Assembly: GCA_031256615.1 (NCBI GenBank)
Contig: JAIRQG010000142.1
Location: 1 to 7,435, forward strand
Source of the DNA: Candidatus Methanoplasma sp.
GTDB taxonomy: Archaea; Thermoplasmatota; Thermoplasmata; Methanomassiliicoccales; Methanomethylophilaceae
Length of the DNA: 7,435 bases
Reading direction: 5' to 3'
Shown here: positions 1 to 5,127 of the stretch, one piece after another
Layout: each line of letters opens with the position of its first letter
Numbering within the stretch: position 1 is the stretch's first letter
Translations under genes and position numbers: made by a program
The notes under the pieces: generated by a model
Database searches by the model: none
What the model was told of the DNA's origin: nothing
What the model saw: the letters and a program-made list of their open reading frames with translations, nothing else

Positions 1-71
1 CCGGCTGCGGCCGCTATCACACCCGCAATCGTCAGTATTCCGCTGTTCCTTTTCCCTTTTTCAAAAGCCAA
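1..71 (-). CDS. Possible 5' end of a membrane-protein gene running off the left edge
   Basis: On the minus strand one frame is open from about position 160 to the window edge. It encodes a basic stretch (EKGKRN) followed by a hydrophobic run (ILTIAGVIAAAA), the pattern of a cytoplasmic N-terminus leading into a first membrane span. No ATG exists in this frame. TTG codons at 71, 92 and 119 are the candidate starts, and 71 is listed because it gives the most natural beginning (MAFEKGKRNSG). Codon choice (AGA, AGG, ATA, AAG) fits the rest of the window. The opposite strand is also open here, ending in TAA at 138-140, and could instead be the tail of a convergent gene. Only about 24 residues are visible, so neither family nor strand is certain. 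Confidence 0.28.
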   Translation of the reverse strand, partial: MAFEKGKRNSGILTIAGVIAAAA

Positions 72-139
72 CGAACCACTCTGCCTGCGCAAACTCTTAT
101 GGACCTTTCTGATATACAAACTCTTTCCGCAAGCGGGAT

Positions 140-170
140 AAAAAAATTTAGAGAGGGCTTATGCCCTCTC
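140..170 (-). terminator. Intrinsic terminator after the FMN-binding protein gene
   Basis: An 8-bp perfect stem (GAGAGGGC at 151-158, GCCCTCTC at 163-170) with a 4-base loop is followed on the minus strand by a run of seven T (146-140). The stem begins inside the TGA stop codon (171-169) of the upstream gene, so transcription would end immediately after translation. If a gene on the plus strand ends at 140, the same hairpin could act in both directions, although the plus-strand T tract is weak. Confidence 0.75.
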
Positions 171-567
171 AGGCCAGTTTTGTACCGGCTTTCGGAGATG
201 CGCCCTGGAAGAACACGGCATCGACCTTGAACACCCATACGGCCGCAGCCCTGAGTCCCATTGCCTCAAGCGCTTTGTTCATGGCATCGATCTCCGGGCC
301 GCTGTCAAGACGCGCCTTTGCGGTGCATTCGATCGCATAAGCGTCTTTTCCGGACGAGATCAGGAACGATGCTTTGGGGTTATCGGAAAGGTTCTTTGCT
401 GATACTTTCATCAATATCTCTCCGATGATCATGGTATCTGCCGATGGGGCTGCAATGCTGCCAGCCACTATCGCGTGAGGTTTAGCGTCTTTGGATGCCG
501 TAACAAGTATCTTGGTCGTTGTCTGGGCTTTAAGCAATTCCATTATTTCGCTGGGAATGTTTGTCAT
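169..567 (-). CDS. Pyridoxamine 5'-phosphate oxidase-like FMN-binding split-barrel protein
   Basis: This 132-residue protein matches the small single-domain PNPOx-like flavoprotein family. It opens with a helix (IPSEIMELLKAQ), then the first barrel strand (TKILVTASKDAKPHAIV, about 18-34). The typical 'G.ILMKVSAKNLSDNPKASFLI' segment (about 49-70) follows, and in relatives this region contacts flavin phosphate. Its length is normal for the family. Members bind FMN or sometimes F420 or heme and carry out varied reductions; the substrate cannot be read from sequence and a true PdxH role is unlikely. The ATG at 567 is supported by GGTGA four bases upstream and a TATA-like box about 35 bases upstream. 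It is the last gene of a minus-strand set with the PAS protein and ends in a strong terminator. The family is fairly secure, the exact function is not. Confidence 0.85.
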   Translation of the reverse strand: MTNIPSEIMELLKAQTTTKILVTASKDAKPHAIVAGSIAAPSADTMIIGEILMKVSAKNLSDNPKASFLISSGKDAYAIECTAKARLDSGPEIDAMNKALEAMGLRAAAVWVFKVDAVFFQGASPKAGTKLA

Positions 568-597
568 TGATTCACCGGAGATAAATCTAATTACAGG

Positions 598-607
598 TAT
601 ATTTTAA
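598..607 (-). promoter_or_regulatory. TATA-like box for the FMN-binding protein gene
   Basis: The minus strand reads TTAAAATATA centred about 35 bases before the ATG at 567. Initiation about 26 bases downstream would leave a roughly 10-base leader that just holds the GGTGA ribosome-binding site (576-572). This would let the gene be transcribed separately from the PAS gene upstream. Called by eye from spacing and composition only. Confidence 0.45.
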
Positions 608-637
608 GAACGGTCTTCCAAATGAAAATGGCAGCGA

Positions 638-739
638 TTATGCTTCTTCAGGTCTTCTGAGCCAATTGACTATCATGATGATAGCGGCATAACCGGCCAA
701 TACTGCGATCGATATGTAGAACGGGGATAGGTCGTACAC
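638..739 (-). CDS. Possible 33-residue single-span membrane peptide
   Basis: A GTG at 739 opens a 33-codon frame ending in TAA at 640-638. The product is a short polar start (YDLSP), about 19 hydrophobic residues (FYISIAVLAGYAAIIMIVN), then WLRRPEEA with two arginines after the span, the layout of a one-pass membrane peptide. It starts 24 bases after the PAS gene's stop codon, on the same strand and in the same frame, and lies upstream of the FMN-protein gene. The ribosome-binding site is weak (AGG close to the GTG). I do not recognise a family. Its size and Asn-Trp after the span resemble small accessory subunits of membrane transporters, but no transporter is nearby. It could also be a chance frame. 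Confidence 0.4.
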   Translation of the reverse strand: MYDLSPFYISIAVLAGYAAIIMIVNWLRRPEEA

Positions 740-763
740 GGCCTGAGTATCTGTTATCGATAT

Positions 764-1126
764 TTATTCATTTTTGTCGATAGGACGTATATGCTGCACT
801 ACGACCCTCAGTTTTCCATCTTTGTAGTACGGGACCGGTTCGCACTCGAACTCGCCTGTCCTGTTCCTGCATTTGAACTTACAGCCGCAGCGATGCGGTC
901 CCCCCATCGTATGATTCGCGGCGCAGTTGTCACAGCAGCAGGTCGCTCCGAACAGTTTATAACATTTTATCCCGACTGCACTTTCGACCGATGTGCCCAG
1001 TTTGAGCTGTGCAGATCGGTTCATCCAAATAATGTTCTTCTCAGGGTCGTTGATGACTATCATATCATCCACTTTATCCAGGATCATGTTGAGAAGACTC
1101 TCTGCAGAAATGTCATCAAGGGGCAT
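764..1126 (-). CDS. Small cysteine-rich PAS-domain protein, probable redox or metal sensor
   Basis: From the ATG at 1126 the product is 120 residues: a short helix (DDISAESLLNMILDKVDDMIVIN), then a PAS core with NDPEKNIIWMNRSAQLKLG (about 26-44) and GIKCYKLFG (52-60), and a final PAS strand (GKLRVVVQHIRPI). Nine cysteines lie at 55, 63, 64, 65, 68, 80, 82, 86 and 95, giving a CCCxxC group and a CxCxxxC group. PAS sensor domains often carry a shorter 'CY..F...C..C' insert; this one is richer and could bind zinc, an iron-sulfur cluster or act as a thiol switch. No kinase, receiver or DNA-binding domain is attached, so it would signal through a partner. The frame stays open to an ATG at 1276, but the extra 50 residues look unlike a PAS protein and lie in the intergenic region, so I start at 1126. 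It is divergent from a flavin reductase gene. Confidence 0.72.
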   Translation of the reverse strand: MPLDDISAESLLNMILDKVDDMIVINDPEKNIIWMNRSAQLKLGTSVESAVGIKCYKLFGATCCCDNCAANHTMGGPHRCGCKFKCRNRTGEFECEPVPYYKDGKLRVVVQHIRPIDKNE

Positions 1127-1206
1127 GATAAAAAGATATCGCTGTATCTGGTAAATAACATTGACACTCGGGACAAGATTCTCAGTAGCGAATGAGGTTT
1201 TCGATT

Positions 1207-1225
1207 TTCGTAGTAATTTTACGAA
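1207..1225. promoter_or_regulatory. Inverted repeat in the divergent PAS/reductase intergenic region
   Basis: TTCGTA (1207-1212) and TACGAA (1220-1225) form a perfect 6-bp inverted repeat with a 7-base spacer. It sits near the middle of the 165-base gap between the start codons at 1126 (minus) and 1292 (plus). The position suits an operator shared by both genes. The region is A/T rich and a repeat this short could arise by chance. Confidence 0.3.
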
Positions 1226-1291
1226 GTACATAAAAAGGAAATGAAAAAACGGTGTTTGGTTATGAAAAATGATCAAAGACCGTAATAAGAC

Positions 1292-2269
1292 ATGGAAGAT
1301 TATTTTTATACAGATAATCGATATGACCCTGAAATGTGCTACGATGTCGTCATCATCGGTGCCGGGCCTGGGGGACTTACGGCCGGCATCTATGCAAGAT
1401 CAAAAATGATGAAAACGCTCATACTGGAGGCGGGGCGCGTCGGCGGACAGCTGACAAGCCTGTATCCTGAAAAAGGGATACGCAACTACCCCGGGTTCGA
1501 GACCGTCCAGGCAAGGAAGCTATCAGACAGATTGTACGCTCAGGCCGAATCAATGGGTTGCAACATACGGGAGAATGAGAAGGTCGTGGAGATAAACAAC
1601 GGCAAAGAGGAACTGGTGGTTGTAACCAAGAATGAAACATACCACGCCAAATCCGTGATCATTGCCATTGGGATGGGCAGTTTCCACCCGAAGAAGATGG
1701 ACTGTCCGGGCGAAAAGGAACTCGCCGGCAAAGGCATATCTTACATACTTCCGGTGAAGGAGGAGCTTGTGGACCGGAAGGTCATAATGTTCGGAGGGGG
1801 CAACAGCGCGATAGAGATGGCGCTCATTGCGGATTCCGTCACCGATACGACGATTGTCCACAGGAGGCCTGAGTTCAGGGCGGACGAGTCCAATGTCGAT
1901 GACCTCAACAACAGCAGCATAAAGACGATAATGAACGCGAATGTGGTGTCTTTCAACGGAACGAACTCTCTCGAAAGCGTAACTTTGAACCGGGAAGGAG
2001 ATGTGTTCAATGTAAAGGCGGACCTTGCCGTCATAAATATAGGGATCTATTCCGACCTCACGGATCTGAAGAACTGGGGGATCGACCTCACATCGGAAGG
2101 GTTGGTGAAGGTGACCTTTGATATGATGACGAACCGCTACGGCATATTCGCATGCGGGGACGTGGTCGATTACGCTGGAAAATACAAACAGATCATCACT
2201 GCCTGCGGAGAAGCCGCTACCGCGGCGATCAGCGCGTACAAATTTGTGAAAAAGCCGTACTGGGCGTGA
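1292..2269 (+). CDS. Thioredoxin-reductase-fold FAD/NADPH oxidoreductase lacking CxxC (ferredoxin:NADP reductase-like)
   Basis: The 325-residue length is normal for low-molecular-weight TrxR-type enzymes. FAD binding is shown by GAGPGG (23-28), the ribose-binding glutamate after LIL (46), GGQLTSLYPEKGIRNYPGF (51-69) and the C-terminal FACGDV (286-291). NADPH binding is shown by GGGNSAIEMAL (168-178) and HRRPEFRA (190-197), whose arginines recognise the 2'-phosphate in this family. After ISY (149-151), where thioredoxin reductases carry the redox-active CxxC, this protein has ILPV, so it cannot pass electrons through that disulfide. The GGQLTxLYPEK signature recalls TrxR-like ferredoxin:NADP+ reductases, and a ferredoxin gene lies just downstream on the other strand. 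The first ATG (1292) has no Shine-Dalgarno; an ATG at 1334 would trim 14 residues before the FAD motif and is possible. Its physiological partner and direction are inference. Confidence 0.88.
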   Translation: MEDYFYTDNRYDPEMCYDVVIIGAGPGGLTAGIYARSKMMKTLILEAGRVGGQLTSLYPEKGIRNYPGFETVQARKLSDRLYAQAESMGCNIRENEKVVEINNGKEELVVVTKNETYHAKSVIIAIGMGSFHPKKMDCPGEKELAGKGISYILPVKEELVDRKVIMFGGGNSAIEMALIADSVTDTTIVHRRPEFRADESNVDDLNNSSIKTIMNANVVSFNGTNSLESVTLNREGDVFNVKADLAVINIGIYSDLTDLKNWGIDLTSEGLVKVTFDMMTNRYGIFACGDVVDYAGKYKQIITACGEAATAAISAYKFVKKPYWA

Positions 2270-2323
2270 ATCGGTCAGTACAAAAAAGTTCTCAAAATGT
2301 AATAGAGCAGTAAATTGTTTATC

Positions 2324-2341
2324 TCAGCGGGGAGCCGCTGA
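2324..2341. terminator. Hairpin between the converging reductase and ferredoxin genes
   Basis: TCAGCGG (2324-2330) pairs with CCGCTGA (2335-2341) around a GGAG loop, a 7-bp perfect stem in the 95-base gap between two convergent stop codons. No T run adjoins the stem. Reading from the ferredoxin side, a run of six T (2287-2282) lies about 37 bases further on and could itself end transcription, since archaeal polymerase can stop at U-rich tracts. Confidence 0.4.
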
Positions 2342-2364
2342 CTTTGCTGGTTTCTGATGGGAAA

Positions 2365-2529
2365 TCACTCAACAATGGCACCGGAAGGACACTCGTCGAT
2401 GCATGCGCCGCAGTCGACACATTTATCATGGTCGATCACAGCGACATCATCTACAACAATTGCATCTTCGGGGCAAACGTCGGCACATGCTCCGCATGCT
2501 ACACACTCTGCTTCTATGACTTTAGGCAT
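2365..2529 (-). CDS. Small 2[4Fe-4S] ferredoxin
   Basis: This 54-residue protein is a complete bacterial-type two-cluster ferredoxin. The first motif is C9-x2-C12-x2-C15-x3-C19-P and the second C37-x2-C40-x2-C43-x3-C47-P, with the usual acidic surface (many Asp and Glu) and the AIV strands after each motif. In the family's known arrangement the first three cysteines of one motif and the last of the other bind each [4Fe-4S] cluster, giving a soluble low-potential electron carrier. The ATG at 2529 is fixed by AAGGTG six bases upstream. It faces the TrxR-fold reductase gene across 95 bases and is divergent from the amidohydrolase gene. Being the reductase's partner is plausible but inferred, because methanogens usually carry many such ferredoxins. 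Confidence 0.93.
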   Translation of the reverse strand: MPKVIEAECVACGACADVCPEDAIVVDDVAVIDHDKCVDCGACIDECPSGAIVE

Positions 2530-2564
2530 GTTTTACACCTTGTGCTCCAATAAACCCTGCTATC

Positions 2565-2574
2565 CTATTTTAAC
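2565..2574 (-). promoter_or_regulatory. TATA-like box for the ferredoxin gene
   Basis: The minus strand reads GTTAAAATAG centred about 40 bases before the ATG. Initiation about 26 bases downstream gives a leader of about 14 bases that contains the AAGGTG ribosome-binding site (2541-2536). A second candidate, GTTTATAAG at about 2612-2604, would give a leader of about 50 bases. Confidence 0.42.
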
Positions 2575-2636
2575 GTTTCCGATGAGCATATTTGCATATT
2601 CTCACTTATAAACCCGCCATTTTTTCATTCATTGAA

Positions 2637-2642
2637 TTTATA
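2637..2642 (+). promoter_or_regulatory. TATA-like box for the amidohydrolase gene (leaderless)
   Basis: TTTATA is centred 26 bases before the ATG at 2666, which places the predicted transcription start on or next to the start codon. No Shine-Dalgarno is visible before that ATG, so the two observations agree with leaderless initiation, known to be common in Thermoplasmata. CTTATAAAC at 2605-2613 is an alternative that would give about 30 bases of leader. Confidence 0.45.
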
Positions 2643-2665
2643 CTGCCACTTACATACGCCAGAGC

Positions 2666-3715
2666 ATGGATGTGCTTAGCGGATCCGTGCTGACAGACGA
2701 CGGGATCATCGACGGATACGTATGCATAGAAAACGGGATCGTTACGGCGGTCGAGGAGGGAAGCCCTCCGAAGCCGCATCTCGCGCACGGCCTCATCATA
2801 CCTCCGATGGTGAATTCTCACACCCATTGCGCAGACGCAGGCCTGAAGATACCCAAGGGAAAGACGATAGAGGAATTGGTCGCCCCGCCGAACGGGCTTA
2901 AGCATGTGTACCTGAGAGGGCTTGATGAATCGTCGCTTGAGGATAACATCAAGGCGTATGCCCGCACTTCGCGCATGAACGGGATAGGAGCGTTCATAGA
3001 CTTCAGGGAAGGCGGGGAAAAAGGGTGCAGGATACTGAGAAAGGCCGCTCCGGAGGCAACGATACTCGGCAGGCCGGTAAGCGAGGAATACGACGAGCGG
3101 GAGATATCCGCGATACTGGATGTGGCGGACGGCATAGGCATCTCCGGCATCTCCGACATGGATCACGGATACATAGAGAAAGCGGCGGATATGGCAAGAG
3201 AGAGAAGGAAGATATTCGCCATACATGCCAGCGAGAGGGTCAGAGAGGACATCGATTTCATACTGTCGCTGGATCCGGCATTCGTTGTGCACATGACGGA
3301 AGCGACCGACCCGGACCTGCTGAAATGCGCCGAATCCGAGGTCCCCGTCGTCGTATGCGCCAGGTCCAATCAGTACTTCGGGAAAGTGCCGCCGGTGAAA
3401 AGGATGTTGGACTGCGGGGTCGATGTCGCCATCGGCACCGACAATGCAATGCTCTGCGGTCCAGACATGCGTTCCGAAGCCTCTGCTTTCGGAGATGCTC
3501 TTCTTGCTCAGGGAGGGTCCGTCGACGATATCATCGGGCCTTTGCTCAAGAACGGAAGAAAGATATTATATCCGCACAACAGAATTTGTATCTCCGCCGG
3601 AATGACGGCGGACCTGGCCGTGTTGCCCTGCTCCGGAGGATTCTCCATGAAAGATATTCTGCGGAATAAAGACCTGGTATACAGATATGAACCAAAGAAG
3701 GAGGAGTCAAAATGA
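2666..3715 (+). CDS. Amidohydrolase-superfamily metal enzyme, aminohydrolase (deaminase) type
   Basis: The 349-residue product has the amidohydrolase layout: an N-terminal beta-sandwich piece (GIIDGYVCIENGIVTAVEEG), then IIPPMVNSHTH starting the TIM barrel, and a return of the sandwich at the C-terminus (ISAGMTADLAVLP). Visible metal and catalytic residues are H52 and H54 (HxH), H187 with E190 (HASE), H209 (VHMTEA) and D259 (GTDNAM). HxH + H + H + D without a carboxylated lysine, plus HxxE, is the pattern of mononuclear aminohydrolases such as cytosine, guanine or S-adenosylhomocysteine deaminases. The conserved segment KTIEELVAPPNGLKH (66-80) follows the first motif. At 349 residues it is shorter than typical ATZ/TRZ deaminases of about 400-450, and the substrate cannot be assigned. 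It overlaps the universal-stress gene by 4 bases and probably shares an mRNA with it. Confidence 0.88.
   Translation: MDVLSGSVLTDDGIIDGYVCIENGIVTAVEEGSPPKPHLAHGLIIPPMVNSHTHCADAGLKIPKGKTIEELVAPPNGLKHVYLRGLDESSLEDNIKAYARTSRMNGIGAFIDFREGGEKGCRILRKAAPEATILGRPVSEEYDEREISAILDVADGIGISGISDMDHGYIEKAADMARERRKIFAIHASERVREDIDFILSLDPAFVVHMTEATDPDLLKCAESEVPVVVCARSNQYFGKVPPVKRMLDCGVDVAIGTDNAMLCGPDMRSEASAFGDALLAQGGSVDDIIGPLLKNGRKILYPHNRICISAGMTADLAVLPCSGGFSMKDILRNKDLVYRYEPKKEESK
3698..3706 (+). promoter_or_regulatory. Strong Shine-Dalgarno for the universal stress protein
   Basis: AAGGAGGAG lies inside the last codons of the amidohydrolase gene. GGAGG (3700-3704) ends seven bases before the ATG at 3712, near ideal spacing. 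It is the best ribosome-binding site in the window and supports translation of the downstream gene from a shared mRNA through the ATGA stop/start overlap. Confidence 0.8.
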
Positions 3716-4167
3716 GTTTTAGGAACATTCTCGTACCGACCGACGGCAGCGAATACACCAAGCATGCGGTGGATACGGCCGTTGAGCTGGCCGGACTGAC
3801 AGGAGGAAAGGTCACCGCGCTGTATGTTCTCGACAAATCGGTTTATGCAAATTCGCCGATGGATACTGCCGTAACGTTGGTCAATGTTTACGAGGCTCTC
3901 GAAAAAGAGGGCGCATACGCAACGAGCTATGTCACGGAGAAGGCCAAAGAGGCCGGTGTGGAAGTAGAGGAGAAACGCATCGAAGGCATACCGTCAAATG
4001 TCATCCTGCAGGAAGCTGAGGCGGGAGGATACGACGTGATAGTGATGGGTTCCTTGGGAAGGACGGGCGTCTCAAAGCTTCTGATGGGGAGCGTCTCGGA
4101 GAAGATAGTTAGAAACGCAAAATGCCCCGTAATGGTGGTCAAAGCCTTGCCTATTTCCAAAGAATGA
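3712..4167 (+). CDS. Universal stress protein (UspA family), ATP-binding type
   Basis: This 151-residue protein is a single Usp domain. It begins with RNILVPTDGSEYTKHAVDTAVELA (4-27), where D11 and the following loop contact nucleotide in family structures. It ends with the ATP-binding signature G113-x2-G116-x9-G126-S127 (MGSLGRTGVSKLLMGSVSEKI) and the closing strand CPVMVV. The full G-2x-G-9x-G(S/T) motif places it with ATP-binding (MJ0577-like) rather than non-binding Usps. Such proteins are soluble dimers used in nucleotide-dependent stress or metabolic signalling. Its ATG overlaps the TGA of the amidohydrolase gene (ATGA), so the two are co-translated, and their link is probably regulatory. 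It has no membrane segment or extra domain. Confidence 0.95.
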   Translation: MSFRNILVPTDGSEYTKHAVDTAVELAGLTGGKVTALYVLDKSVYANSPMDTAVTLVNVYEALEKEGAYATSYVTEKAKEAGVEVEEKRIEGIPSNVILQEAEAGGYDVIVMGSLGRTGVSKLLMGSVSEKIVRNAKCPVMVVKALPISKE

Positions 4168-4230
4168 AGCGCGCAGTCAATCAATGCACTTAATTACCTA
4201 AAGACAAATAACCCCGCCAGAACTATCAGG

Positions 4231-4255
4231 AAGAAAGCAGTGTGCTTTTCTTTTT
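4231..4255 (+). terminator. Hairpin plus T tract between the stress-protein and CBS genes
   Basis: AAAGCA (4234-4239) and TGCTTT (4243-4248) form a 6-bp stem with a GTG loop, followed by TTTTCTTTTT up to 4255. This looks like a terminator of the amidohydrolase/stress-protein unit, 67 bases after its last stop. It lies only 27 bases before the CBS gene's ATG, with no obvious TATA box after it. If the promoter is upstream (TTAATTA near 4192), the hairpin would sit in the CBS-glyS leader. Confidence 0.5.
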
Positions 4256-4281
4256 GGTGAGACTTCAGAGGTCGGCTCAGG

Positions 4282-5127
4282 ATGAAAACAGTGGCGGATA
4301 TAATGACTACGGCGCCGATAGTGGCGGAGGTTCCGGGAAGCCGTAGCGATGCGATCAACATGATGGTCAGGAACAAGCTTACCGGGCTCCCGGTCGTGCG
4401 GGCTTCCGACGGTAAACTTATGGGCATCGTTTCCAGAAGGGACATCTTCAGGAAATTCGATGAGGATCAGTTGTCGCTGATAATGAAAAGAGAATGTATC
4501 ACAATAACTCCCGACATAAGCATCAGCAGTGTTGCAAATATATTCGTCAGCAAAAGGATACACAGGATCCCCGTGATAGAGGACGGAAAGCTGGTGGGCA
4601 TAGTTACGCCGACGGATCTTTTGAAGGAGATCGCGGAAATGAAGACCTCGTTGACGGCAGAGGACGCCATCAAGACAACATGCGTCACCGCATATGAAGG
4701 AGAGCCATTGGCGTACACGGTCGTCGCAATGAGAATAAGCGATGTGCCGGCTGTACCGGTCCTGGACATAAAGGGAAAGCTTGTCGGGATACTTACCGAC
4801 CGCGACCTGTTCAGCGATCAGACCGTAGATGCGGAGGCTATGCTGCGCCTCGGGATCAAGGATTCCGAACTTGCAGGATACAGGAACGTGCTTCCGCTGT
4901 TCTATGCAGCAACAGACAAATACATACCGGACGAGACGACCGTCCGCGATTATATGATAAAAGATCCCAAGACCGTCTTCAAGAAGACGCCTCTGAGCGA
5001 TGTTGCCCGCATCATGATCCAAAAAGACTTCGGACAGCTTCCCGTGCACGGCACAAAGGATGAGCTGGTCGGCATGATCTATGACGTTGATGTCCTATGC
5101 GCACTGACAGGTAATTCCAATGAATAA
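4282..5127 (+). CDS. Protein of four CBS domains (two Bateman modules)
   Basis: The 281 residues are almost entirely CBS repeats: CBS1 about 1-59 (VADIMTTAPI...GLPVV...GIVSRRDIF), CBS2 about 62-117 (HRIPVI...GIVTPTDLL), CBS3 about 124-181 (VPAVPVL...GILTDRDLF) and CBS4 about 220-276 (VRDYMIKDPKTVF...QLPV). The GI(V/L)(S/T)xxD ends of CBS1 to CBS3 are the usual ribose/phosphate-contacting residues of adenine-nucleotide-binding CBS pairs; CBS4 has the variant GMIYDVDVL. A linker of about 40 residues (about 182-220) separates CBS3 and CBS4. No enzyme, channel or DNA-binding domain is attached, so it is probably an energy-charge sensor acting on another protein. Its stop overlaps the start of glyS by 8 bases, indicating co-translation. 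Regulation of the synthetase by this protein is only a suggestion. GCTCAGG before the ATG is a weak ribosome-binding site. Confidence 0.92.
   Translation: MKTVADIMTTAPIVAEVPGSRSDAINMMVRNKLTGLPVVRASDGKLMGIVSRRDIFRKFDEDQLSLIMKRECITITPDISISSVANIFVSKRIHRIPVIEDGKLVGIVTPTDLLKEIAEMKTSLTAEDAIKTTCVTAYEGEPLAYTVVAMRISDVPAVPVLDIKGKLVGILTDRDLFSDQTVDAEAMLRLGIKDSELAGYRNVLPLFYAATDKYIPDETTVRDYMIKDPKTVFKKTPLSDVARIMIQKDFGQLPVHGTKDELVGMIYDVDVLCALTGNSNE

Noticed and set aside
791..1195. 134-codon plus-strand open frame opposite the PAS gene
   Set aside because: It is the antisense of the PAS-domain gene; its translation shows no recognisable domain, while the minus strand reads a clear PAS fold.
1127..1276. Extension of the PAS protein by 50 residues to an ATG at 1276
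   Set aside because: The added residues lack PAS-like character, contain the divergent promoter region and would almost abut the reductase start at 1292; the ATG at 1126 gives a normal beginning.
2344..2611. Two plus-strand open frames over the ferredoxin region
   Set aside because: Both are antisense to the ferredoxin gene, whose two CxxCxxCxxxCP motifs are unmistakable on the minus strand.
4198..5049. 283-codon minus-strand open frame under the four-CBS gene
   Set aside because: Long only because of codon bias on the other strand; the plus strand encodes four regular CBS repeats over the same bases.
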